A DNA stretch of 30,818 nt. Source: a virus. Made by a program: the position numbers and the translations under genes. Location of the stretch: positions 1 to 30,818 of the IMG/VR virus record IMGVR_UViG_3300029309_000210. One strand, written 5' to 3'. Shown here in pieces: positions 22,653 to 30,818 of this stretch (the stretch's first letter is position 1; the number at the start of each line of letters is the position of its first letter). The notes under the pieces were generated by a model. The model had not been told where the DNA came from. It saw only the letters and a list, made by a program, of their open reading frames with translations, and made no database searches.

Positions 22653-23401
22653 TGGCGTATGATTTTTTAGCCCTGACAAACGAAATTTGTAGCAGGCTTA
22701 ACGAAACAAGATTGACCACAACCAACTTTGCAACTGCTACTAATTTTTATCAAACAATTAAAGACTCAATTAATGCGGCAATTCGTGATATTAATCATCA
22801 GGAATATAACTATCCGTTTAATCACACTAGCACTGAAATTATATTAGATGTTAACACTGCTAGATATCCTATTCCTCAGAATGCAAAGATCGTAGATTAT
22901 GAAAGCGTAAGAATACTCAGGGATTCTAGTTTAAATGTTTCTACGCATATACTAAAACATATTCAGTATGATGAGTATGTAAAAAGTTATTTAGATCAGG
23001 AAATAAATACAAATGCTACTGGGGCTGTTCCACGATTTATCGCAAAGACACAAACTAATGATTTTGCCGTAGCCCCTAAACCAGATAAAGCGTACACGTT
23101 AGAAGTAGAATATTTTATTATTCCTGCCGACTTGTCATTGTTTGACGATGTGCCCACTGTTCCTGAATCATTCAAGCATGTCATATTAGACGGTGCAATG
23201 TATCACTGTTACATGTTTAGGGACAATGCTCAGTCCGCAACATTAGCAAAACAAAAGTTTGACGAGGGGCTAAAAGCAATGCGAAGTCTTCTTATCAATG
23301 AATATATTAATGTCATAGATACTAGAGTAAGCAGAAATATAAATACTTTTGCATTGGGTACGCCGATAGCAAATGCAGGTTCATCGCGGGATAATATCTA
23401 A
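22652..23401 (+). CDS. tail adaptor (gp4/gp11-like) protein
   Basis: The 249-residue protein matches the pattern of short-tail adaptors that bind the portal: an N-terminal helix (YDFLALTNEICSRLNET), a second helix (YQTIKDSINAAIRDIN), then a beta part with TARYPIPQNAKIVDYESV and LEVEYFIIPADLSLFDD, and a C-terminal helical bundle (KQKFDEGLKAMRSLLIN). T7 gp11 and P22 gp4 share this fold. GGGAG lies at 22640-22644. The gene for the nozzle-like protein follows in a TAATG junction, as in podoviruses. Confidence 0.75.
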   Translation: MAYDFLALTNEICSRLNETRLTTTNFATATNFYQTIKDSINAAIRDINHQEYNYPFNHTSTEIILDVNTARYPIPQNAKIVDYESVRILRDSSLNVSTHILKHIQYDEYVKSYLDQEINTNATGAVPRFIAKTQTNDFAVAPKPDKAYTLEVEYFIIPADLSLFDDVPTVPESFKHVILDGAMYHCYMFRDNAQSATLAKQKFDEGLKAMRSLLINEYINVIDTRVSRNINTFALGTPIANAGSSRDNI

Positions 23402-24942
23402 TGGCTGACGGATGGCAGACATACCCTGTTGAATTTAGAGGTGGATTAGTAACTAACTTGTCGCCTATTCAACAAGGAATTAACTTGCCCGGTAGTGCAA
23501 GACAGCTTAGAAATTTTGAACCGTCTGTTGAGGGTGGCTACAGAAGAATTCTAGGCTTTCAAAAATTTGATTCTAACGCAGTTACAGGTGCAACAGATGC
23601 GTTAATGCGGGGTGTCCATTACTATAGTGGTAATGCTTATGCAGTTCGTAATAACGCGAGTGGTGGACAAGGCGAACTTTACAAATCAGGCGGATCGGGT
23701 TGGACAAGGATAACAACTGATTCGATTAGATTCTCTGCAACTAACACTAAAGTAAGATTTGCCAAGTATAATTTTAATGGTACTGAAAAAATATTCATGG
23801 TGGATGGTTCTAATACCCCGTTGTATTACGACGGCACCACCATAGCACAGCTTCCTGCTAACGCCGCTTACAATAATTCTAGTCACGTAGCTGTATACAG
23901 AGATCATATATTTGTTGCTAAAGGAGGAACATCTTTAGCATTTTCAAGCTTGTTAAGTGACACAGATTGGACTGCGGGCAGTGGAGCAGGAGAGTATCAA
24001 TTTAACGATACTATCACAGGTCTTCAGGTATTCCGGGACACGTTGTTTATATTTACTAAAACACAGATACATAAATTACAGGGAACTACTTCCTCTGATT
24101 TTGTTAGACAACCTGTTTCTACTGACTTAGGTTGTGTTCAAGAAGACACGATTCAAGAAATAGGTGGTGACGTAATCTTTATGGGTCCAGACGGATTGAG
24201 ATTACTTTCTGCTACAGAGCGAATCGGTGACGTTGGGCTTGGCTCAATTACTAAAAACATTCAGTCAGAAGCTACAGACTTTTTAAATGGCAATAGTTCG
24301 TTTTCTAGTTTAGTTGTTCGCGGCAAATCTCAGTATAGAATTTTTGGATTTGATTCTGGGGATGCACTATCTGAGTCTCAGGGCTTAATAGCAACGCAGT
24401 TTGCTTCACAAGGTGGAGAGGGAATTGCGTGGTCAGAAACCAGAGGAATTAAAGCTTTTAGTGCATATGGAGAATACTCCGGGACAGAAGAGTTTTTGTT
24501 ATTCGCACACACAGATGGGTATGTATATAGATTAGAACAAGGCATTTCGTTCGACAGCACAGATATAGATGCGTCATTTTTTACTCCATACCTACCTGTA
24601 TCTGATTCGACAGTTCGCAAAACAATTTACGTTGCGCACAACTATGTAGATCCAGATGGTAATTTTACAGCTTCAATGGCAATTGACTACGATTTTAGCA
24701 CTGGCATTAGACCATCGCCTATAACATTAAGTAATAACATCGCATCAAGTGGTCAGACGGGTATCTATGGAACATCCCTATACGGCACAGGTATTTTTGG
24801 AGAAGCATTACAAGTGCAATTAAGAGATCAATTAACAGGATCTGGTTTTGTTGTCTCATTGGAGTACACCTCTTCTGGTTCAACCCAGCCTTTTTCATTA
24901 GACGCTGTGGCATTGGAATATGCTACTGAGAGTAGGAGATAA
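23401..24942 (+). CDS. tail nozzle/stabilisation protein
   Basis: The 513-residue protein looks like the hub or nozzle that closes a short tail (T7 gp12 or P22 gp10 type). It opens with WQTYPVEFRGGLVTNLSPI, then ARQLRNFEPSVEGGYRRILG. A series of blades follows, each with a repeated strand pattern (VHYYSGNAYAVRNN, HVAVYRDHIFVAKGG, GLQVFRDTLFIFTKTQIHKL, GDVIFMGPDGLRLLSATER), as in a beta-propeller. The pairing with the adaptor gene upstream supports this. ATG 23401 overlaps the preceding stop by one base. Confidence 0.8.
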   Translation: MADGWQTYPVEFRGGLVTNLSPIQQGINLPGSARQLRNFEPSVEGGYRRILGFQKFDSNAVTGATDALMRGVHYYSGNAYAVRNNASGGQGELYKSGGSGWTRITTDSIRFSATNTKVRFAKYNFNGTEKIFMVDGSNTPLYYDGTTIAQLPANAAYNNSSHVAVYRDHIFVAKGGTSLAFSSLLSDTDWTAGSGAGEYQFNDTITGLQVFRDTLFIFTKTQIHKLQGTTSSDFVRQPVSTDLGCVQEDTIQEIGGDVIFMGPDGLRLLSATERIGDVGLGSITKNIQSEATDFLNGNSSFSSLVVRGKSQYRIFGFDSGDALSESQGLIATQFASQGGEGIAWSETRGIKAFSAYGEYSGTEEFLLFAHTDGYVYRLEQGISFDSTDIDASFFTPYLPVSDSTVRKTIYVAHNYVDPDGNFTASMAIDYDFSTGIRPSPITLSNNIASSGQTGIYGTSLYGTGIFGEALQVQLRDQLTGSGFVVSLEYTSSGSTQPFSLDAVALEYATESRR

Positions 24943-24944
24943 GT

Positions 24945-27374
24945 ATGGCAGGCTATACTAGGCAAAGTACAGCAGGCATTGTTGACGGTGGAGTAATCAG
25001 TGCTTCAGACCTGAATAATGAATTTAATCAAGTTCAAACAGCAATGGGAACTAGCGGTCACGATCACAGTGGCACCGCCGGTAATGGTCCTAAGATTACA
25101 GCAACAGGACTTGCTGATAATGCTGTTACAACAGCTAAGATTAATGCAGATGCTGTCACCAATGCTAAGATAGCGGATGACTCAATTGACTCTGAGCATT
25201 ACGTAGATGGATCAATTGATACTGCCCACTTAGCTGACAACGCAGTTACTGCCGCCAAGCTGGATGAAACAGGGTCGTACACAGTTGCAGGACTTACTGT
25301 ATCTAGTGCTTCTATTGTTTTAGAAGGAGCTACAGCAGATGCACACGAGACTACAATAACTGTTGCAGATCCTACGGCAGACAGAACAGTCACAATTCAA
25401 GATGCTACAGATACTCTCGTAGGCCGTGCAACAACCGATACGCTGACCAATAAATCCGTTAGCCTTGCCAGTAACACAGTCACAGGTTCGTTAGCGCAGT
25501 TTAATACTGCGTTGTCCGATGACAATTTTGTATCGCTGACAGGTTCAGAGACGTTAACTAATAAAACATTAACATCTCCGACTATAACATCACCGACAGC
25601 TTCTGGTCTGTCTTTATCTGATTCGTCTGTAGTATTTGAAGGTGCTACTGCAAACGATTTCGAGACAACGCTCACAGTCACAGACCCAACAGCAGATCGT
25701 ACCGTAACTATAAAAGATGCATCAGGAACTGTTGCTCTCACCAGTGACATCACACTGGGTACATTGAGCGTAACCGCCACTGCATCAGAATTGAACATAG
25801 TGGATGGTGATACGTCCGCCACTGGTACAACCTTAGCTGATGCAGATCGTGTGGTTGTTAATGACGCAGGCACGATGGTACAGGTCGCCTTGACTGACTT
25901 TGAAACATACTTCGAAAGTGCATTAGACACACTCTCAAATGTGACAACCGTGGGTGCTTTAAATGCAGGTTCCATTACAAGCGGCTTTGGTAATGTAGAC
26001 GTAGGCTCTAGTAACTTAACTGCAACAGGCACTGTATCACTAGGTGCTACATCTTTTAATGACAACGCAATTACTAACGTAGGTGATATCGCACTAGATT
26101 CTATCAGTGCAGACGGAACGGATATTAATGTAGCAGTATCAGATAATTCTGCAACTGCTTTTACAATTAAGCAAGGCTCAGATAATTATTTAGTTATTGA
26201 TACTGGAGACAGCAGTGAATCTATATCAATAGGCACAGGTGTATCGGGAACTGCAATATCTATAGGACATGGCACATCTCAAACTACTGTTAACGACAAC
26301 CTTACAGTTACAGGCAATTTAACTGTCAATGGGGATACAACAACTGTATCTACATCTAATACCACTGTTGAAGATAATTTGCTTGAGCTTAACTCCGGTG
26401 CTTCTAGCAATGCTAATGATAGCGGAATTATTATCGAGCGCGGTAGCACAGGTGACAATGCCGTTATGCTTTGGGATGAAAGCGCAGATAAATTTGCTTT
26501 CGGAACAACTACAGCTACAGCAGATTCTACTGGCAATATTAGCTACACAGCCGCAGGACTTACGCTGGGAAGCGTTGATGTAGATAATATAAATGTCAAT
26601 GGTAACGCAATCACAAGCACTGATACTAATGGTAACATTACCATAACGCCAAATGGAACTGGCGAAGTTGATATTAGTAAAGTAGACATTGACTCTGGCG
26701 CAATTGACGGAACAACAATTGGAGCTAACAGTGCCGCCGCTGGTACGTTCAGTCAAGTTACACTTGCAAGCGGTGCATCGGTAACTAGCATTCTGGACGA
26801 AGACAACTTCGCATCAGACAGTGCTACGGCTCTTGCTACACAGCAGTCAATTAAAGCGTACATAGCAAGTCAGCTAACTGCATCGGTTCCTGCTGGTGTT
26901 GTAAGCCCGTATGCTGGTACATCTGCCCCAACTGGCTATTTATTATGTTTTGGACAAGCAGTTAGCCGTAGCACATACTCAGATCTATTTAGTGCAATCA
27001 GTACAACTTACGGTGTTGGAGATGGCTCGTCAACTTTCAATCTACCTGATCTACGTGGTCGTGTTGTTGCTGGTCAAGACGATATGGGAGGTTCTTCAGC
27101 AGACCGTCTTACAGGTCTATCTGGTGGCATAGACGGAGATACACTTGGGGCAACTGGCGGTTTACAAACACACACTTTAACAGTAGCTGAATTACCTGCA
27201 CACAATCACTTTACTAATATTACTAGAAATTCAAACTCATCAGGAAGTAATATCACTGCCAAAGAAGACGAATTAAATAACGCAGGCAATATTAACACAG
27301 CCGACACAGGCGGTGGCGACGCACACAACAACGTACAGCCTACAATAATCCTCAACTACATCATCAAGACGTAA
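24945..27374 (+). CDS. tail fibre with collar domain
   Basis: The 809-residue protein is a second long fibre. The N-terminus (about 1-60) has DLNNEFNQVQTAMGTSGHDH, typical of fibre attachment parts. The shaft has ATADAHETTITVADPTADRT modules, two of them shared with the fibre at 14179-17703. The C-terminus has a collar (microcystin-like) domain: GVVSPYAGTSAPTGYLLCFG, then TFNLPDLRGRVVAG, GLQTHTLTVAELPAHNHF and VQPTIILNYIIKT at the very end. The His-rich part probably binds metal. A strong AGGAG at 24934-24938 serves ATG 24945. Confidence 0.88.
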   Translation: MAGYTRQSTAGIVDGGVISASDLNNEFNQVQTAMGTSGHDHSGTAGNGPKITATGLADNAVTTAKINADAVTNAKIADDSIDSEHYVDGSIDTAHLADNAVTAAKLDETGSYTVAGLTVSSASIVLEGATADAHETTITVADPTADRTVTIQDATDTLVGRATTDTLTNKSVSLASNTVTGSLAQFNTALSDDNFVSLTGSETLTNKTLTSPTITSPTASGLSLSDSSVVFEGATANDFETTLTVTDPTADRTVTIKDASGTVALTSDITLGTLSVTATASELNIVDGDTSATGTTLADADRVVVNDAGTMVQVALTDFETYFESALDTLSNVTTVGALNAGSITSGFGNVDVGSSNLTATGTVSLGATSFNDNAITNVGDIALDSISADGTDINVAVSDNSATAFTIKQGSDNYLVIDTGDSSESISIGTGVSGTAISIGHGTSQTTVNDNLTVTGNLTVNGDTTTVSTSNTTVEDNLLELNSGASSNANDSGIIIERGSTGDNAVMLWDESADKFAFGTTTATADSTGNISYTAAGLTLGSVDVDNINVNGNAITSTDTNGNITITPNGTGEVDISKVDIDSGAIDGTTIGANSAAAGTFSQVTLASGASVTSILDEDNFASDSATALATQQSIKAYIASQLTASVPAGVVSPYAGTSAPTGYLLCFGQAVSRSTYSDLFSAISTTYGVGDGSSTFNLPDLRGRVVAGQDDMGGSSADRLTGLSGGIDGDTLGATGGLQTHTLTVAELPAHNHFTNITRNSNSSGSNITAKEDELNNAGNINTADTGGGDAHNNVQPTIILNYIIKT

Positions 27375-27385
27375 GGGACTAAGCA

Positions 27386-27571
27386 GTGGATTTACCGCAG
27401 ATGACTCAGGGTCAACTAGAAAAGCACGAGGCTGAGTGCGCTATCCGTTATCAGTATGTACAGGATAGCCTCAAATCCTTAGATAAACGTATGTGGCGCA
27501 TGGAAGCCATGATTATGTGTTCAACCTTAGCTGTTATTGGAACTGCTGTAGCATTATTGGTAAATCTCTAA
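27386..27571 (+). CDS. XhlA-like membrane protein, holin-related
   Basis: The 61-residue protein starts at GTG 27386 after AAGGGA. A charged helix (RYQYVQDSLKSLDKRMWRME) is followed by one membrane segment (residues about 42-60, MCSTLAVIGTAVALLVNL). The layout matches XhlA-like holin-associated proteins. It opens a lysis cassette with the muramidase downstream, overlapping the next start by one base. A role in membrane permeabilisation is likely by context. Confidence 0.6.
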   Translation: MDLPQMTQGQLEKHEAECAIRYQYVQDSLKSLDKRMWRMEAMIMCSTLAVIGTAVALLVNL

Positions 27572-28020
27572 TGTTCGTAGAAACGATTGCCGTAATCCAA
27601 CTTGCTAACGAGGCGATCAACGGTATTAAAGAGCTTGCAGGTCATGTCACATCTGTAGGGCAAATGGGTAAGCACCTCACTAAGCTCGCGGATGCAGAAG
27701 AAGAAATACAGCGGAAAGCAGAAGCAGGATGTATGGATCACTTCTGGGCTTTAGAGGATATAAAGCAAAGAAATTATGAGATAAAACAAATGTTTATCTA
27801 CGCCGGTCGCCCCGGCTTGTGGGACGACTACCAAACATTTATTAAAAACAGGAAAAAGTTAAAAGAAAATGCAAGAAAACGAGAAGAAGCTAAAAGAGCT
27901 AGAAGAAAGAAACTCATTAAAGAATGGAGTATTGGCATTGCTGTTACCTGTGCCGCCCTTTCTGCTATTGGCCTTAGCGTCTATATCTTATATTGGATCA
28001 TAAGTACGAAAGGTAAATAA
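27571..28020 (+). CDS. helical membrane-anchored protein, lysis cassette
   Basis: I use ATG 27571, which overlaps the preceding stop by one base. A longer frame from 27493 only overlaps that gene. The 149-residue product has an N-terminal helix (TIAVIQLANEAINGIKELAG), a charged region (KLADAEEEIQRKAEAG), a conserved-looking YAGRPGLWDDYQTFIKNRKK, a basic helix (KREEAKRARRKKLIKEW) and a C-terminal membrane segment at about 121-144. I recall close relatives in marine phages at this position. It may be a holin or spanin-like protein. Topology and role are inferred. Confidence 0.65.
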   Translation: MFVETIAVIQLANEAINGIKELAGHVTSVGQMGKHLTKLADAEEEIQRKAEAGCMDHFWALEDIKQRNYEIKQMFIYAGRPGLWDDYQTFIKNRKKLKENARKREEAKRARRKKLIKEWSIGIAVTCAALSAIGLSVYILYWIISTKGK

Positions 28021-28049
28021 AATGGAATGGCAAAAGTGGGCGCAATAAT

Positions 28050-28235
28050 ATGTGGACTGTAATTGGAATAATCACTCTCGCTGTACAACCGGGCTTATTA
28101 CAGGTAGTAGGGCGTGAAGAGTTTGAAAGTCCACAGGACTGTTTTGAAAAAGCAATGATGTTGATGAACGACGCAGAAGACCCTAGAGGTATGGCGTGTG
28201 TACCAATACCACCTGAATGGAAGACAGACGCATGA
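28050..28235 (+). CDS. small exported or membrane protein (61 aa)
   Basis: The 61-residue product opens with a hydrophobic stretch (MWTVIGIITLAVQPGLLQVV) that could be a membrane anchor or signal, followed by an acidic part with two Cys residues (DCFEKAMMLMNDAEDP, then GMACVPIPPEWK). A disulfide in the periplasm is possible. No clear binding site is visible. The stop overlaps the next ATG (ATGA). It lies inside the lysis cassette and is not recognised as a family. Confidence 0.5.
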   Translation: MWTVIGIITLAVQPGLLQVVGREEFESPQDCFEKAMMLMNDAEDPRGMACVPIPPEWKTDA

Positions 28236-28558
28236 CAGAACTAGAAAAGTACGATTTAAATGGCGATGGAGTCTTAGACGCCGAAGAACGTAAGCTAATG
28301 CTGGAAGATCGCCGTCGCCGTCTTGAGGACGATGACAAACAACGTGACCAAATTCGGGTCATGGTTTGGTATGCGCTCGCAGGGATGTTATTATACCCGT
28401 CTGGAATCTTTCTTTGCGATCTTTTTGGTCTTACTAATGCCGCTACTATTCTAGGTAATATTTCTGGCACTTACTTCATTTCGGTGTCCGCCTTAGTTGC
28501 CAGTTTCTTCGGCGCATCAGCTTACCAAGCAAAGAAAAAAGGCAACTGTAAATGCTAA
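28232..28558 (+). CDS. two-TM protein with a perfect EF-hand, holin-like
   Basis: I use ATG 28232 (ATGA overlap with the preceding stop, GGAAG at 28219-28223). ATG 28217 adds only five residues. Residues 8-19 (DLNGDGVLDAEE) are a canonical EF-hand calcium loop with all ligands in place (D8, N10, D12, D16, E19). A charged helix (RKLMLEDRRRRLEDDDKQRD) leads into two membrane segments, about 44-67 and 73-98. The 108-residue size and position fit a holin. The gene order beside a 3TM-type holin and muramidase supports a lysis role. Calcium control is inference. Confidence 0.65.
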   Translation: MTELEKYDLNGDGVLDAEERKLMLEDRRRRLEDDDKQRDQIRVMVWYALAGMLLYPSGIFLCDLFGLTNAATILGNISGTYFISVSALVASFFGASAYQAKKKGNCKC

Positions 28559-28929
28559 ATTTAATTATTGGGCCTGCAATAGATCTTGCAAAAGATTTTA
28601 TTAAGGGAAAGGCAGACGAAAAGAAAGCAATCCAAGAGCGAAAAATTGCAACAATTCAGAACGATGCCAATTGGGAAGCCAAGATGGCATCTGGCGCTGA
28701 GAAAAGCTGGAAGGACGAATGGTTTTCAATACTGCTAAGCCTGCCTTTGATTGGTGTAGCATATGGTGTCGTGATGGGTGACCCCTCTATTATTCAAAGA
28801 GTTAATGAAGGTTTTGCCTCATTAAACACTCTTCCCGAATGGTATCAGTATTTACTTTTTATTGCGGTCACATCGAGTTTTGGCATACGTGGTGCCGATA
28901 AAATAATGAATATGAAGAAAGGTAAATAA
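28552..28929 (+). CDS. 3TM-type holin
   Basis: The 125-residue protein matches holins of the gene-transfer-agent type: an amphipathic N-terminus (LIIGPAIDLAKDFIKGK), a charged linker, then SGAEKSWKDEWFSILLSLPL leading into a membrane segment (about 57-77), and a second near 97-118 (WYQYLLFIAVTSSFGIRG). The EKSWKDEW motif before the membrane segment is the family signature I recall. Holins make the membrane lesion that releases the endolysin. ATG 28552 overlaps the preceding stop by 7 nt and the muramidase gene follows. Confidence 0.72.
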   Translation: MLNLIIGPAIDLAKDFIKGKADEKKAIQERKIATIQNDANWEAKMASGAEKSWKDEWFSILLSLPLIGVAYGVVMGDPSIIQRVNEGFASLNTLPEWYQYLLFIAVTSSFGIRGADKIMNMKKGK

Positions 28930-28930
28930 C

Positions 28931-29431
28931 ATGAGTTTCTCTTCTGTAATAGAAATGGTCCTTCACCACGAAGGTGGCTATGTCAATCATCCGAATGATC
29001 CGGGTGGTGAAACTAAGTATGGCATAAGTAAACGTGCCTATCCAGAAATTGATATAGCTAATTTAACGGAAGAAAATGCAGGAGAAATATATTTTAAGGA
29101 CTATTGGTCCAAGATTAAAGGTGAGGATTTGCCTAGGGGCGTTGCTTGTGTTGTTATGGACTACGGTGTCAACTCAGGCATCAGTCGTGCGTCCAAAGCA
29201 TTACAATGTGCCTGTGGAATCAAGGAGGGTGACGGCATCATCGGCCCCCACACACTTGCCGCAGTATGGACTACTGTTGAAAACGAAGGTCAAGACTACG
29301 TGGTAAACGAAGTTACTCGTCTTCGTAGAGAATTTATTCGTGGTCTAGGTATCTACGACACATTCGGTAAAGGATGGGAGCGTAGGATTGATGAGACACG
29401 TGCTAAGGCAATGGAGTTAATCGATGTTTAG
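28931..29431 (+). CDS. endolysin, GH108 N-acetylmuramidase
   Basis: This enzyme should cut peptidoglycan between N-acetylmuramic acid and N-acetylglucosamine and release progeny. The N-terminal HHEGGYVNHPNDPGGETKYG carries the catalytic Glu14 (HEGG) and the conserved Asp-Pro-Gly-Gly turn. A second part (residues about 85-166, CACGIKEGDGIIGPHTLAAV) is the peptidoglycan-binding region typical of this family. No signal peptide is seen, so it depends on a holin. At 166 residues the length is normal. GAAAGG precedes ATG 28931. Its stop overlaps the next gene by 8 nt. Confidence 0.9.
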   Translation: MSFSSVIEMVLHHEGGYVNHPNDPGGETKYGISKRAYPEIDIANLTEENAGEIYFKDYWSKIKGEDLPRGVACVVMDYGVNSGISRASKALQCACGIKEGDGIIGPHTLAAVWTTVENEGQDYVVNEVTRLRREFIRGLGIYDTFGKGWERRIDETRAKAMELIDV

Positions 29432-30818
29432 CGAAAAACAAATGAGCCGAATCGCTAAGAAGCTAGGGTATGACGGTCCGCCTCATAAATTTAATGAGTT
29501 CTTACAAAGTAACCCCGGTGCCAGACAAGCTTATATGGGGCTACAGAATAGGGCAAACATGTTAAAAATGAATGCCGGTGGATACGTGCGTATGCTACAA
29601 GAAGGCGGCGATGTGCAACAAGCGGGAGAGGGTGTAGGTGCTCCTATCACAGGTGCGGCTGTACCACAGCAACCAGCATATGGCCCTAAAGTAGATGCCG
29701 AAGGTAATACTATACAAGAACAAGTGTTAGACACTGAAGGTAATCCAGTACTAGATCCTGAAGGCAATCCTATGATGCAGGATGTTATGCCTAATATTGT
29801 AGATACAACTGCTCAGCGCATATTTCAACCGGGCCTTCCTGCCGGGGGGACTCAAATAGCACAAGGTATAGAAAATACCGATGAGCAAAATATTGCAGAA
29901 GGAACAGGTCAGGTTAGTGACACTGCACCACAGGCTAGTGCACCCGATACAGCCGCAACACAAAAAGCTACGGCACCAGTAACACCCACGGCAGAGCAAT
30001 ATGAAGCAATGCTAGCATCTGGACAGGTGCCCTCTACTGCACCCGCAGTTGGTACTGTTTCAGCCCCAATGGAAGCGCAGACAACTGTTCCAACTTCTAC
30101 TGAGGTTGCTAATCAACAGGCCGCACAACTAGAAGGTTCTGTTCGTATACAGGCACCTGATGCAAGACAGCTTTCTCCCGAAGAGCTAGTGTCGGCACCA
30201 GCAAGCGCAAGAGCGGCGGCAATGTTTGCGGAAGAAGTTGAAGCCGCACAGGGACAACCTTCTGAAAAGGCTACTGTACAGGGACAGTTAGCCAATATGA
30301 TGGCGCAGTTTGAAGAAGGGCAAACTCCTCCGTGGGCGGCAGGGGCGATGCGTAATGCATCTGCTATCATGGCGCAACGTGGTTTGTCTGCTTCTTCGAT
30401 GGCGGGACAAGCACTGATACAAGCGGCTATGGAATCTGCCTTACCTGTTGCTATGGCTGATGCACAAACATTTGGACGATTTGAAATGCAGAATCTGTCA
30501 AACAGACAGGCTCGTGCAATGCTTGCGGCAGAACAACGTGCTGGATTTATCGGCCAGCAGTTTGATCAAGAATTTCAAGCCCGTGTAATTAATGCATCTA
30601 AGATCAGCGATATTGCCAATTTAAACTTTAACGCTGAACAACAGATTGCATTAGAAAATGCTAAAATGGCGCAAACTGTTGATTTAGCTAACTTATCTAA
30701 CCGTCAAGCTGTTACAATGGCTAGTATTGCGCAGATTGCAAATTTAGAAACTACTAATCTAAACAATCGTCAGCAAGCGGCTGTACAAAACGCACAAGCA
30801 TTTTTACAGATGGATATA
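29424..30818 (+). CDS. large internal virion protein, cut by window end
   Basis: The frame starts at ATG 29424 and runs open to the window edge, 465 codons so far, so the C-terminus is missing. After a mixed start (MFSEKQMSRIAKKLGYDGPP) it has DxEGNP repeats (DTEGNPVLDPEGNPM), a long Pro/Ala/Gln-rich stretch, then a conserved block: GQTPPWAAGAMRNASAIMAQ, RGLSASSMAGQALIQAAM and repeated NLSNRQA units (at least three). I recall this block in many marine phage virion proteins, probably internal or tail-associated. It overlaps the muramidase stop by 8 nt. Confidence 0.75.
   Translation, partial: MFSEKQMSRIAKKLGYDGPPHKFNEFLQSNPGARQAYMGLQNRANMLKMNAGGYVRMLQEGGDVQQAGEGVGAPITGAAVPQQPAYGPKVDAEGNTIQEQVLDTEGNPVLDPEGNPMMQDVMPNIVDTTAQRIFQPGLPAGGTQIAQGIENTDEQNIAEGTGQVSDTAPQASAPDTAATQKATAPVTPTAEQYEAMLASGQVPSTAPAVGTVSAPMEAQTTVPTSTEVANQQAAQLEGSVRIQAPDARQLSPEELVSAPASARAAAMFAEEVEAAQGQPSEKATVQGQLANMMAQFEEGQTPPWAAGAMRNASAIMAQRGLSASSMAGQALIQAAMESALPVAMADAQTFGRFEMQNLSNRQARAMLAAEQRAGFIGQQFDQEFQARVINASKISDIANLNFNAEQQIALENAKMAQTVDLANLSNRQAVTMASIAQIANLETTNLNNRQQAAVQNAQAFLQMDI

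Noticed and set aside
25397-26065. 222-residue minus-strand frame
   Set aside because: It is a mirror of the repetitive fibre gene. Thr/Ser/Ala-rich coding sequence commonly gives long antisense frames.
18119-27374. Diversity-generating retroelement acting on the fibre genes
   Set aside because: No reverse transcriptase gene or template repeat is seen in the window. Repeats in the fibres are modular rather than adenine-biased variable regions.
28022-28048. 8-codon frame after the anchored helical protein
   Set aside because: ATG followed by seven codons and a stop is too short to support. It could be a translation-coupling leader, but there is no evidence.

Overview
The window reads as a continuous stretch of a tailed double-stranded DNA bacteriophage genome, almost certainly from a marine or aquatic setting. 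It carries a complete packaging, head, tail and lysis block on the + strand: terminase small and large subunits, a large portal, an assembly (scaffold) protein, a major capsid protein, fibre and adsorption proteins, a tail adaptor, a nozzle-like protein, a collar-domain fibre, holin-like membrane proteins and a GH108 muramidase. Small tail adaptor and nozzle proteins, with no visible tape-measure or major tail-tube gene, suggest a short-tailed (podovirus-like) virion. I see no integrase, polymerase, reverse transcriptase, tRNA or host metabolic gene. The last gene runs off the right edge, so replication genes presumably lie outside. Base composition is moderately AT-rich. The host cannot be read from the sequence.

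Layout: 1-1130 holds no convincing gene. It is packed with repeats and inverted repeats: a roughly 28-nt periodic TTGTACA array, copies of a TGCACTGCACAA element, a cluster of hairpins, and two sigma70-like promoters (P1 and P2) flanking a candidate structured RNA. 1131-4621 is a tight run of small genes. Most encode very basic Lys/Arg-rich proteins; others encode a degenerate HNH protein, an acidic protein, a SET-domain lysine methyltransferase and a small beta-rich structural protein. 4614-6859 holds terS, an HTH protein and terL. 6862-13495 holds the portal, a small helical protein, a large virion-associated protein, the scaffold, then promoter P3 with a long structured leader, the major capsid protein and a decoration-like protein, ending at a UUCG hairpin terminator. 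13546-27374 is the tail, fibre and adsorption block. 27386-29431 is the lysis cassette. 29424 to the right edge is the start of a large internal virion protein.

The genes are arranged in translationally coupled runs with many TAATG, GTGA and 8-nt overlaps. Three promoters share TTGACA-N16-TATAAC, so transcription is probably driven by host sigma70-type polymerase, with the capsid gene given its own strong promoter. The most unusual combination is the SET-domain protein directly after a gene for tandem AKTAKKK repeats resembling histone tails, inside a cluster of other basic proteins next to the packaging genes. This raises the testable idea of a phage-encoded modified DNA-condensing system.
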